DNA from: Idiomarina zobellii
GTDB taxonomy: Bacteria > Pseudomonadota > Gammaproteobacteria > Enterobacterales > Alteromonadaceae
Assembly: GCF_900100855.1 (NCBI RefSeq)
Contig: NZ_FNCB01000009.1
Location: forward strand, 1 to 64,000
Direction of reading: 5' to 3'
Length of the DNA: 64,000 bases
The notes under the pieces are model-generated. The model saw nothing but the letters and a program-made list of their open reading frames with translations, ran no database searches and was not told the origin of the DNA. The number at the start of each line of letters is the position of its first letter. Position 1 is the stretch's first letter. The position numbers were made by a program, and so were the translations under genes. Below are positions 28,833 through 36,434 of the stretch, in pieces.

Positions 28833-30379
28833 TGAGTGATGACTTTCTATTCGCAGAAGACGAAGTAGAGTCAGTCAGCGACGAGGCCATCGAACCGTAC
28901 CATATTCTCATTGTCGATGATGATGAAGAAATTCACACGATAACCAAAATGGCACTCAGCGAGTTTCGTCTCGATGGTCGCCCGCTGGAGTTCCATTCGG
29001 TTCACTCAGGCAAGGAAGCTATCGCTTTTTTGAATAAAAATCGCGATATTGCCATGATGTTGCTCGATGTGGTTATGGAAACCGACCACGCTGGCTTAGA
29101 CGTAGCCAAATGGGTGCGCGAAGAATTAAAAAACCGCTTAATACGCATTGTACTTCGTACTGGCCAACCGGGTCAGGCGCCAGAAGAAGATGTCATTGCC
29201 CGCTTTGATATTGATGACTACAAAGAAAAAACCGAGCTGACATACCGCAAGCTGGTCACATTAATGTACTCATGCTTACGCGCTTACCGCGACTTAAACG
29301 CTATTGAGCGAAATAAGCGCGGACTCGAAAAAGTCATTAATGCCTCAGCGGAAGTGTTTTCAGCGCGTTCAATGCAAGGCCTCTGTCAGGGCATTTTAGA
29401 GCAGTTGGTCGCATTAATTACTCACAGCGATGACGCCATGTATTGCCGCATTGATGCACTCACCGCCAGCTCAGACACCAACGAGCCCTTTGAAATTATT
29501 GGCGGCACTGGGGACTTCGAGCAGGCTGTGGGCGACCCAGTCAATAGCGAAATTGACTGGGATATTGTGCGCCCCATGCAGCAAAGCTCAAAAAACGTCG
29601 ACTTTCGCATCGTAAACAACAACTATTACGGTCTGTATAAAACCAGTAGCTCGCGTCAATATTTACTGTTCATTAAGGGGGTTCGTGACTTGTCTGAGTT
29701 GGATCAAAACCTCTTAGGTCTATTTGTGAATAATAGCTCCATTGCCATTGATAACTTACAGGCCACTGAAAGCGAGCGAGAAGCGCAGCGCGAACTTCTG
29801 TACAGCGTAGGCGAAGCCATCGAGAAACGCTCTATTGATGAAGTCAGTCACCACGTGAAACGTTCGGCAGAAATGGCTGGACAGCTGGCTATTGCAGCCG
29901 GTTGTGACCACGAGCAGGCGCAAGCGTTAAAGCAAGCCGCATCGGTATATGATATTGGTAAAGTGTCGGTGCAGCTGGAGTTAGCGCAACGTGCTGACGC
30001 TCTGAGCATTCATGACTATGAAGAGATCATGCAAAAAGTCATACAAGGGCATGATTATTTGCAGCAAACGGATACTGCAGTGGCTAAAATAGCGGCCGGC
30101 ATCGCGCAGGACATTCATGAACGTTGGGACGGCTCTGGCTTTCCCGCGCAGAAAACCGGCGACGCCATTAATCTCAATGCCCGTATTTTGTCAATAACCA
30201 GCCATTACGATGCACTACGCACTCAGCGCAGCTACCGTGATGCGCAGGACGCGGAAGAAGCCGCAGACTATCTGCTGAAACACAGCGGTCAGTTTTTTGA
30301 CCCAGAGTTAGTCGGCCTTATGCTGGATAACCTGGATGCAATGGAAAAAATCCGCAAGCGTTATCAGGACAATCATTAA
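28832..30379 (+). CDS. Receiver - DUF3369 - degenerate HD-GYP protein
   Basis: A 515-residue cytosolic protein. The receiver domain (22-150) has the acidic group VDDD (29-31) and Asp79 (MLLDVVME). A DUF3369 sensor-like domain follows (about 165-310), then an HD-GYP domain (about 318-505). HD-GYP enzymes break down cyclic di-GMP, but here key metal ligands are changed: the HD pair is Tyr373-Asp374 (YDIGK), the later HH pair is Ile428-His429 (IHERWDG), and the last ligand Asp is Ser457. GYP itself is GFP. Phosphodiesterase activity is therefore unlikely, and the domain may bind or signal instead. It is translationally coupled to the amidohydrolase upstream, and pdxH follows 30 bases later. Confidence 0.82.
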   Translation: MSDDFLFAEDEVESVSDEAIEPYHILIVDDDEEIHTITKMALSEFRLDGRPLEFHSVHSGKEAIAFLNKNRDIAMMLLDVVMETDHAGLDVAKWVREELKNRLIRIVLRTGQPGQAPEEDVIARFDIDDYKEKTELTYRKLVTLMYSCLRAYRDLNAIERNKRGLEKVINASAEVFSARSMQGLCQGILEQLVALITHSDDAMYCRIDALTASSDTNEPFEIIGGTGDFEQAVGDPVNSEIDWDIVRPMQQSSKNVDFRIVNNNYYGLYKTSSSRQYLLFIKGVRDLSELDQNLLGLFVNNSSIAIDNLQATESEREAQRELLYSVGEAIEKRSIDEVSHHVKRSAEMAGQLAIAAGCDHEQAQALKQAASVYDIGKVSVQLELAQRADALSIHDYEEIMQKVIQGHDYLQQTDTAVAKIAAGIAQDIHERWDGSGFPAQKTGDAINLNARILSITSHYDALRTQRSYRDAQDAEEAADYLLKHSGQFFDPELVGLMLDNLDAMEKIRKRYQDNH

Positions 30380-30409
30380 GTTATAACAGGTGTAATAAAA
30401 GGAACCACT

Positions 30410-31048
30410 ATGGATTTACAGGCCATGCGCCGTGAATACGGTTTAGGCAGTTTGCACCGAGAGCAATTATTTGCCAGCCCGGTTGAGCAGTTCGAACACT
30501 GGATGAAACACGCCATTGATAGCGGTGTGCTGACTGACCCAACAGCGATGACGGTAGCAACGGTTAATGCAGAAGGAGTGCCAAGCCAACGCATAGTGTT
30601 GCTAAAAGGCTATAACGAGCAAGGCTTTTGCTTTTACACCAATAAAAACAGCCAAAAAGGCGACGATATTCGCGGAAACAGTCAGGTTTCGCTGCATTTC
30701 GCCTGGCTTGCGCTTGAGCGACAAGTCAGCATTGCCGGTAAAGCAGTGGAATTAAGTGACGAGGAAAACGACGCCTACTTTCATTCACGCCCGAAAGAAA
30801 GCCAAGTGGCCGCCCTTGCCTCCCAGCAAAGTCGCCCGGTCGACAGTCGAGATGTGTTAGAAAGCCATTATCAAGCGCTATTAAAAGAGTACGCCGATAC
30901 CGAAGTGCCACGCCCACGTCACTGGGGTGGATATCGAGTTATACCGGACACCTTTGAATTCTGGCAAGGCGGCAAACACCGCCTTCACGATCGCTACCAG
31001 TACACCCAAGATGGTGTCAACTGGCGAATTACCCGGTTGCAACCTTAG
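30410..31048 (+). CDS. pdxH: Pyridoxamine 5'-phosphate oxidase
   Basis: A 212-residue FMN enzyme that oxidises pyridoxine or pyridoxamine 5'-phosphate to pyridoxal 5'-phosphate, the last step of vitamin B6 synthesis and salvage. FMN-binding (SQRIVLLKGY, YTNKNSQKGDDI) and the C-terminal substrate-binding signature FWQGGKHRLHDR with the closing WRITRLQP are intact. AAGGA lies seven bases ahead of the ATG. The 3' end overlaps the converging Ldh-family gene by 20 bases. The product is the cofactor of SpeA encoded nearby, though no shared regulation is visible. Confidence 0.96.
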   Translation: MDLQAMRREYGLGSLHREQLFASPVEQFEHWMKHAIDSGVLTDPTAMTVATVNAEGVPSQRIVLLKGYNEQGFCFYTNKNSQKGDDIRGNSQVSLHFAWLALERQVSIAGKAVELSDEENDAYFHSRPKESQVAALASQQSRPVDSRDVLESHYQALLKEYADTEVPRPRHWGGYRVIPDTFEFWQGGKHRLHDRYQYTQDGVNWRITRLQP

Positions 31049-32099
31049 GCAGTTCAACCCCACAGAACTCGGCACAACGTTTTAACACTTTAAGTGTCGA
31101 AGGTGCGTAGATAACGCCTTTCTTGAGCTGCTCGCGCTTACGGGCAAGGGCAGCTTCGCCCGGCACACGAACCGGTGCGTCGGAGTCAGCAGGAGCGCTG
31201 TTGCGCGCATCGTCCAGCAAACTGTCAACTTGCTTCAGAAACTCGCTTTTATCACCAAAGGCTGCCGGGTCAATCACCTGAACCCATACGGTATTTGCAT
31301 CGCCGTCATCAGCTCCTTGCACACGACCGTATTGTGCCAGTGCCATGGACCAAATTTCACTGAACAAGGTTAAACCGTACCCTTTATAGCCCAATTGCTC
31401 GCCACCAAGAGGCGCAATAGCACTGCCCGGCGACTCAAAGAAACTAAGCGGGTCATCGGTCCATTCACCGTTCGGTTTTATCAACGCTTTATAAGGTAAT
31501 TTTTCGCCATTAGCTTTTGCCTGGCGCACCTTACCCGCCGCTGTCATCGAAAAGCTGATGTCAAACAGCATCGGCTCTTTTGAACTGGGTACCCCCACCG
31601 CAAACGGATTCGGCGAAAACACGGCCTCTTTTCCGCCAAACGGTGCCACCGCTCGTTGCCCCGGAGTCGAGCACATTAAATTCACAACCATGCCTTTATC
31701 GGTGGCAATGGTTAAATACGCCGCCAGCGAAGCGACATGTTGGCTCCGGCGCAATACCACGGTCCCTGTTCCCGCCTGTTTCGCCATATCGCACGCCGCA
31801 TTGACTGCTTGCGGCACCACATAGGGCCCAGGCAGAAACTGGGCATCCCAATTTGCGACGGCGGCGCGTTCACTTAATACCACAGGCTGCCCTTTTGGCA
31901 GACTCTTGCCGTCTTTTAACCATTGGCAGTTATTCAGCAAACGAATTAAGCCATGCGTACTAAAACCCAGTAAATCACCTTCTAAAAGATAATAAGCCAC
32001 ATTACGAGCGACCTCGCCCGAAGCCCCTGAATTGGTTAAGCACGACTGCGCCCATTGCGCTAATTCAGAATAATCAAAACGTGACACGTCGGTGTTCAT
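31029..32099 (-). CDS. Ldh family NAD(P)-dependent oxidoreductase (LDH2/malate dehydrogenase type)
   Basis: A 356-residue member of the LDH2 family (malate, L-sulfolactate, ureidoglycolate and delta-1-piperideine-2-carboxylate dehydrogenases), which has no Rossmann fold. Family blocks seen: GFSTHGLIRL (His is catalytic), VVLRRSQHVASLAAY, PFAVGVPSS, DISFSMTAAGKV and GYKGYGLTLFSEIW. The usual SHHFG-type motif is SQHVA here. Substrate cannot be deduced. It converges with pdxH, overlapping its 3' end, and is divergent to pfkA. Confidence 0.82.
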   Translation of the reverse strand: MNTDVSRFDYSELAQWAQSCLTNSGASGEVARNVAYYLLEGDLLGFSTHGLIRLLNNCQWLKDGKSLPKGQPVVLSERAAVANWDAQFLPGPYVVPQAVNAACDMAKQAGTGTVVLRRSQHVASLAAYLTIATDKGMVVNLMCSTPGQRAVAPFGGKEAVFSPNPFAVGVPSSKEPMLFDISFSMTAAGKVRQAKANGEKLPYKALIKPNGEWTDDPLSFFESPGSAIAPLGGEQLGYKGYGLTLFSEIWSMALAQYGRVQGADDGDANTVWVQVIDPAAFGDKSEFLKQVDSLLDDARNSAPADSDAPVRVPGEAALARKREQLKKGVIYAPSTLKVLKRCAEFCGVELPKVATG

Positions 32100-32170
32100 G
32101 AAATTTCCTCTTGGTGACGGCTGACAGGTCGTTTAAGCTACGCATAAGACATTATCAAGGAGTACAGATT

Positions 32171-33214
32171 GTGTCATCTGATAACACAATAAACAGAATA
32201 GCATTGATTACCAGCGGCGGTGACGCGCCAGGGATGAACGCCGCCATTCGCGCCGTGGTATTGGCCGCGGAAAATTATGGCATTGAAGTCATTGGTTTTC
32301 GCCACGGCTACGAAGGCTTACTGAGCAACGACTTCGTGCGCCTGGACAGGGAAGACGTCGAGCACATTATGCAGTATTCAGGCACCATTATTAAAAGTGC
32401 TCGTAGCGAGCGCTTTAAAACCGATGAAGGCGGACGCGAAGCGGCAACAAATTTAGACGCACACCAAATTGACGCCTTTATTGTCATTGGTGGCGATGGC
32501 TCTTTCCGTGGTGCTGACCATTTAGCGAAATTTTGGAACGGACCAGTCATTGGTGTGCCCGGCACTATCGATAATGATCTGTACGGCACCGATCACACTA
32601 TTGGATATGACACGGCGGTGGAAACCGCTATGGACGCCCTGGATAAAATTCGCGACACCGCAGAAGCCATGGATCGCGTGTTTATTGTTGAAGTAATGGG
32701 GCGTAATGCTGGCTATATTGGTATAAGCAGTGCTATGGCAAGCGGCGCCGAGCGTATGATTCTACCGGAGCTGCAAAAAGACAAACCGTTAACGGTCGAG
32801 GCGCTGGTGAAGCACATTGAGTCAGTGCAACGTGTTCGCGGAGACTCCAGCTACGTAATGGTGCTGTGTGAAAACCAGTGGCCCGGTGGCGCGGTTCGAC
32901 TTGCAGAGCAGCTGGAAGATCGTCTTAACTTACCTTGTCGTCCGTGTTTATTAGGACACGTGCAACGCGGTGGTCGCCCCACTGCTATGGACAGAATTTT
33001 AGCAACACGTTTGGGCGTTCATGCGGTAGAATTAGTCCGCCAAAATCAGACCGGTGTTATGGCCGGCGTCAGCGCCAATGAGCTAAGTGCAACGCCGCTG
33101 TCAGACACCTGGACAAAACGTAAAAAATTGAGCGAAGAGCTCATTAATATTCAACAAAGTCTGTTTAACCCGATTAAGAAAAATCGGCAGAAATCGACAC
33201 AAGTCGACGACTAG
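32171..33214 (+). CDS. pfkA: ATP-dependent 6-phosphofructokinase
   Basis: A 347-residue enzyme that phosphorylates fructose 6-phosphate at C1. The catalytic motifs are present: TSGGDAPGMN (ATP), IVIGGDGSFRGA, whose Gly-Ser after GGD marks the ATP-dependent rather than the pyrophosphate form, PGTIDNDLYGTDHTIGYDTA (catalytic Asp in TIDND) and EVMGRNAGYIG. GTG 32171 is chosen as start since AAGGAG lies 8-9 bases ahead and the product then begins like other PfkA proteins; the frame is open to 32111. The C-terminus is about 25 residues longer than in E. coli. It is 21 bases ahead of speB. Confidence 0.92.
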   Translation: MSSDNTINRIALITSGGDAPGMNAAIRAVVLAAENYGIEVIGFRHGYEGLLSNDFVRLDREDVEHIMQYSGTIIKSARSERFKTDEGGREAATNLDAHQIDAFIVIGGDGSFRGADHLAKFWNGPVIGVPGTIDNDLYGTDHTIGYDTAVETAMDALDKIRDTAEAMDRVFIVEVMGRNAGYIGISSAMASGAERMILPELQKDKPLTVEALVKHIESVQRVRGDSSYVMVLCENQWPGGAVRLAEQLEDRLNLPCRPCLLGHVQRGGRPTAMDRILATRLGVHAVELVRQNQTGVMAGVSANELSATPLSDTWTKRKKLSEELINIQQSLFNPIKKNRQKSTQVDD

Positions 33215-33235
33215 AAAGAGAGGTCACCAAAGCGC

Positions 33236-34150
33236 ATGCCCGCATTGTCATTACCCGTATCGTTGAACGATCCTATTCGCCCATATTTTGGCGCGGAACA
33301 CAGTACCGAATTGCATTCGGGTCATACTCATATTTTAGGGTTCGGATTTGACGGCACCGCCTGTTTTCGCAAAGGCACCAAAGAGGGGCCGGATGGCCTG
33401 CGCTCGGTTTCTGAAGACATCGAGTCTTACTCGCCGTATTTAGATGCCGACCTTGAAGACCATACCTTTTATGACTTAGGTAATTTGCGACTGGGCTTTG
33501 ACGATGACGAAGAGCAGCAATGGCATCATGCATTGAGTGACTTTAATCAGATTTTTGACAACGTCGACTTAGCCAAAGAAAACATCAAGTTACTAACGTT
33601 AGGTGGCGAGCACTCTATTTCCTACGCCCCTATCGTGAAGTATTTGAAGCAATACCCCGACTTGGTTTTACTGCATTTAGACGCTCATGCCGATTTGCGC
33701 GACGGGTTCCTCGGCTACCATTATTCACACGCGTCGATAATTCGTCGCTCGGTGGACCATTTTGGTCCCGGCCACGAGCTTATTCAATACGGCATTCGCT
33801 CCGGCACTCGCGATGAATATCAGTGGATGAAAGAGCACAAAACCATTCGTAAATCACGCCAAGAGTTTTTAGAAAGCGTTGAAGCCATTGCGGCAGACAG
33901 ACCGGTGTATTTGACGTTAGATTTGGATTATTTCGATCCGTCATTTTTCCCGGGTACAGGCACTCCAGAGCCGGGTGGCGAAGACTTTCACTCGTTCGTC
34001 AGCCTCATGAAAATTCTGCGTCAAAAGAACTTGGTCGGCGCCGACGCTGTTGAGCTTTCACCGCCGATAGACCCTACCGGCAACTCCAATGTATTCGCGG
34101 CCAAAGTGGTGCGCGAGTTGTTACTTGTTTTAGAGCGCTCAGGAGCCTAA
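33236..34150 (+). CDS. speB: Agmatinase
   Basis: A 304-residue ureohydrolase that splits agmatine into putrescine and urea, using two manganese ions. All metal ligands of the family are visible: His126 (GGEHS), Asp149, His151 and Asp153 (LDAHADLRDG), and Asp229 and Asp231 (LDLDYFDPS). It is followed after only 3 bases by speA, whose product is its substrate, so the gene pair makes up the arginine-agmatine-putrescine route. pfkA is directly upstream. Confidence 0.94.
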   Translation: MPALSLPVSLNDPIRPYFGAEHSTELHSGHTHILGFGFDGTACFRKGTKEGPDGLRSVSEDIESYSPYLDADLEDHTFYDLGNLRLGFDDDEEQQWHHALSDFNQIFDNVDLAKENIKLLTLGGEHSISYAPIVKYLKQYPDLVLLHLDAHADLRDGFLGYHYSHASIIRRSVDHFGPGHELIQYGIRSGTRDEYQWMKEHKTIRKSRQEFLESVEAIAADRPVYLTLDLDYFDPSFFPGTGTPEPGGEDFHSFVSLMKILRQKNLVGADAVELSPPIDPTGNSNVFAAKVVRELLLVLERSGA

Positions 34151-34153
34151 TTA

Positions 34154-36064
34154 ATGTCAGACTGGAATATTGATCAAGCAGAAGAATTGTATGGCGTTAA
34201 CCGTTGGGGCGCAGGTTATTTTTCTATTGGTGAAAACGGCAATATCCAAATTCGCCCGAATCACCGCTTGCCTGACCTGGCTATTGATATGCAGGAAGTG
34301 GTTGAAGAGATAAAAGCCGAGGGCATTGAGCTGCCGGCGGTTATTCGTTTTCACGACATTCTTCGCTCGCAAGTTGAAATTATTAACGAGACCTTTGCCC
34401 AGCAAATTCAGGAGGCCGACTACAAAGGCAAGTATTGCGGTGTATTCCCGATTAAAGTCAACCAAATGCGTGAAGTGGTTGAAGAAATCATGGATGCCGG
34501 CGAGCCGTACAATTACGGACTGGAAGCTGGCTCTAAGCCAGAACTTATGGCCGTTATGGCGTATAACGAAAACCCGGATGCGCTGACCATACTGAACGGC
34601 TACAAAGACAAAGACTATCTGACACTGGCGCTGCTGGGCCGTCAGCTACGCCGTAAGATGATCATAGTCATTGAGAAGTACAGCGAGCTGGAAATGCTGA
34701 TTCCGCTGGCCAAAGAATTAGGCGTTGAACCTATGATTGGTCTGCGCTCAAAAATGATGGTGAAAAGCGCCGGTAAATGGGCCGGCTCCAGTGGTGACCG
34801 CGCTAAATTCGGCTTAAGCATTGCTGAAATACTGAATGTGATTGAGCGTTTGCGCCAGGAAGACATGCTGCACTGCGCCAAACTTCTGCACTTCCACATT
34901 GGTAGCCAGCTGTCCGACATTCGCAAAATTAAAGAAGCGGTCAGCGAAGGCGCACGTCTGTACGCCAAGCTCATTCAGGAAGGTGTTCCGCTCGAGTATT
35001 TAGACATAGGCGGTGGTTTGGGCATTGACTATGACGGCACCAGTACCACCAGCGACTCTTCCCGTAACTACTCGACCGAAGAATACGTTGCCGACGTGGT
35101 TTGGGGCGTCAAACAGGTGTGTGACCTAGAAGAGGTGCCGCACCCGAATTTAGTCAGCGAGAGTGGGCGTGCAATGACCGCGCACCACAGCTGTGTCGTC
35201 ACCAACATTGTCGGTGAAATAAAGCCAGCCAGCACCAATTTCGATGTCAGCCCTAGCGAGGACGAGCATATTTTAGTGAAGAATATGCGTGAACTGCACC
35301 AGTCGGGTGACCAGTTCCATCCGCAAGAACGCTATAACGATGCCGCTGGTTATAAGCAGAATGCTTATGAAGCCTTTAAACTGGGCATTTTGTCGTTACA
35401 GGAAATGGCGAAGCTAGATACCATGTATTGGCAAATACTGGCAGACATTCATCAGTCGCTGGACAAAGACGCCTATGTTATTCAAGAGCTGGAAGAGCTT
35501 GAAGATATGCTCGCCAGCCAGTACCTGTGTAACTTCTCTATTTTCCAGTCAGCCGCAGACACTTGGGCCATTGGTCAGGTACTGCCAATAGTGCCTATTT
35601 CGCGTTTAAACGAGAAGCCGGAAGTGCGCTGCTCTATTGCTGATATTACGTGTGACAGTGACGGTAAGCTGGGCAAATACATTGAAGGCACCGAAATTAG
35701 CGATAACATTCCAATGCACTCTTTGCGTAAGGGCGAAGATTATCATGTTGGGCTGTTCTTAACGGGTGCGTATCAGGACGTCATGGGCGACATGCATAAC
35801 CTCTTTGGTCGACTCACAGAGGTGCACGTGTATTGTCACGATGACGAGCGCGGCGACTTCTACATTGAAGAAGTGGTGCCAGGTACTTCCGCTGAAAAAG
35901 TACTGCAAACCATGCAATACAATACAGAATACATGGCGAAAGCGGTGAAAAAGCAAATTGACCGTCAGGTTCGAAATGGTGGTCTCGCACCAAGAGCCGG
36001 TGTTCGCTGGACAAACTTTTACGAGAAGTGTTTGGCCGGCAGCACCTACTTAAGCGTTGAATAA
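34154..36064 (+). CDS. speA: Biosynthetic arginine decarboxylase
   Basis: A 636-residue PLP enzyme of the alanine-racemase fold that makes agmatine from arginine. The PLP lysine lies in VFPIKVNQ (about residue 100), with GLEAGSKPEL, the HFHIGSQ motif and the glycine loop GGGLGIDYDG. The inserted helical domain around 370-450 is typical of SpeA. Length matches E. coli (about 630-658). It follows speB and is last in the group; 104 bases separate it from the tRNA gene. Confidence 0.96.
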   Translation: MSDWNIDQAEELYGVNRWGAGYFSIGENGNIQIRPNHRLPDLAIDMQEVVEEIKAEGIELPAVIRFHDILRSQVEIINETFAQQIQEADYKGKYCGVFPIKVNQMREVVEEIMDAGEPYNYGLEAGSKPELMAVMAYNENPDALTILNGYKDKDYLTLALLGRQLRRKMIIVIEKYSELEMLIPLAKELGVEPMIGLRSKMMVKSAGKWAGSSGDRAKFGLSIAEILNVIERLRQEDMLHCAKLLHFHIGSQLSDIRKIKEAVSEGARLYAKLIQEGVPLEYLDIGGGLGIDYDGTSTTSDSSRNYSTEEYVADVVWGVKQVCDLEEVPHPNLVSESGRAMTAHHSCVVTNIVGEIKPASTNFDVSPSEDEHILVKNMRELHQSGDQFHPQERYNDAAGYKQNAYEAFKLGILSLQEMAKLDTMYWQILADIHQSLDKDAYVIQELEELEDMLASQYLCNFSIFQSAADTWAIGQVLPIVPISRLNEKPEVRCSIADITCDSDGKLGKYIEGTEISDNIPMHSLRKGEDYHVGLFLTGAYQDVMGDMHNLFGRLTEVHVYCHDDERGDFYIEEVVPGTSAEKVLQTMQYNTEYMAKAVKKQIDRQVRNGGLAPRAGVRWTNFYEKCLAGSTYLSVE

Positions 36065-36128
36065 TTCACCAAAACAACCGCTTAATGTGCAATTACTGAG
36101 CAAACAGTAAAAAAGGCACGAAAATCGG

Positions 36129-36157
36129 TTGACTCGAAACCGAAAAAAACGTTTAAT
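36129..36157 (+). promoter_or_regulatory. Promoter of tRNA-Phe
   Basis: TTGACT (36129-36134), 17 bases, then TTTAAT (36152-36157), ending ten bases ahead of the tRNA. The sequence after the -10 (ACACGCCG) is GC-rich as in stable RNA promoters. Confidence 0.65.
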
Positions 36158-36167
36158 ACACGCCGTT

Positions 36168-36243
36168 GCCCGGATAGCTCAGTCGGTAGAGCAGAGGATT
36201 GAAAATCCTCGTGTCGGTGGTTCGATTCCGCCTCCGGGCACCA
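36168..36243 (+). tRNA. tRNA-Phe (anticodon GAA)
   Basis: A 76-base gene that folds as a full cloverleaf: acceptor stem GCCCGGA/TCCGGGC, D-loop AGTCGGTAGA, anticodon stem GAGGA/TCCTC with loop TTGAAAA (anticodon GAA at 36201-36203), variable loop, T-arm GGTTCGATTCC, discriminator A and encoded CCA. It has its own promoter and terminator. All genes downstream in the window are metal-resistance genes, and tRNA genes are frequent integration sites. Confidence 0.98.
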
Positions 36244-36253
36244 ACTTCTTTCT

Positions 36254-36284
36254 AAAGCCCTGCACTTAGTGCGGGGCTTTTTCG
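36254..36284 (+). terminator. Rho-independent terminator of tRNA-Phe
   Basis: AAAGCCCTGCAC and GTGCGGGGCTTT form a 12-base stem with one mismatch-type G-T pair and a three-base loop, directly followed by a T-run (TTTTTC). It begins 10 bases after the tRNA. Confidence 0.9.
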
Positions 36285-36378
36285 TTTCTGAGCAACGGAT
36301 GTAACACGCTTAGTAACACAGGCCTATAACCTGACGTTACCGCCTTCCAAAGCCAAGGCGACGTTCGCGTGAGTTGAG

Positions 36379-36416
36379 GCAGTTAAAGCTCGCTCATAAA
36401 AGCGGGCTCTAACTGC
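36379..36416. repeat. Inverted repeat downstream of the first RND gene
   Basis: GCAGTTAAAGC (36379-36389) and GCTCTAACTGC (36406-36416) pair with one mismatch, and CGCT/AGCG pairs inside, giving a hairpin of about 15 pairs. It lies 19 bases beyond the RND stop codon, so it may end that minus-strand operon or stabilise its mRNA. There is no T-run on the minus strand. The rest of the 36285-36434 gap shows nothing I can name. Confidence 0.5.
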
Positions 36417-36434
36417 GCTCAATGACCTAACTCT

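Noticed and set aside
28832..30379. Calling the receiver/HD protein an active cyclic di-GMP phosphodiesterase
   Set aside because: Three metal-site residues are replaced (Tyr373, Ile428, Ser457), so the activity cannot be supported.
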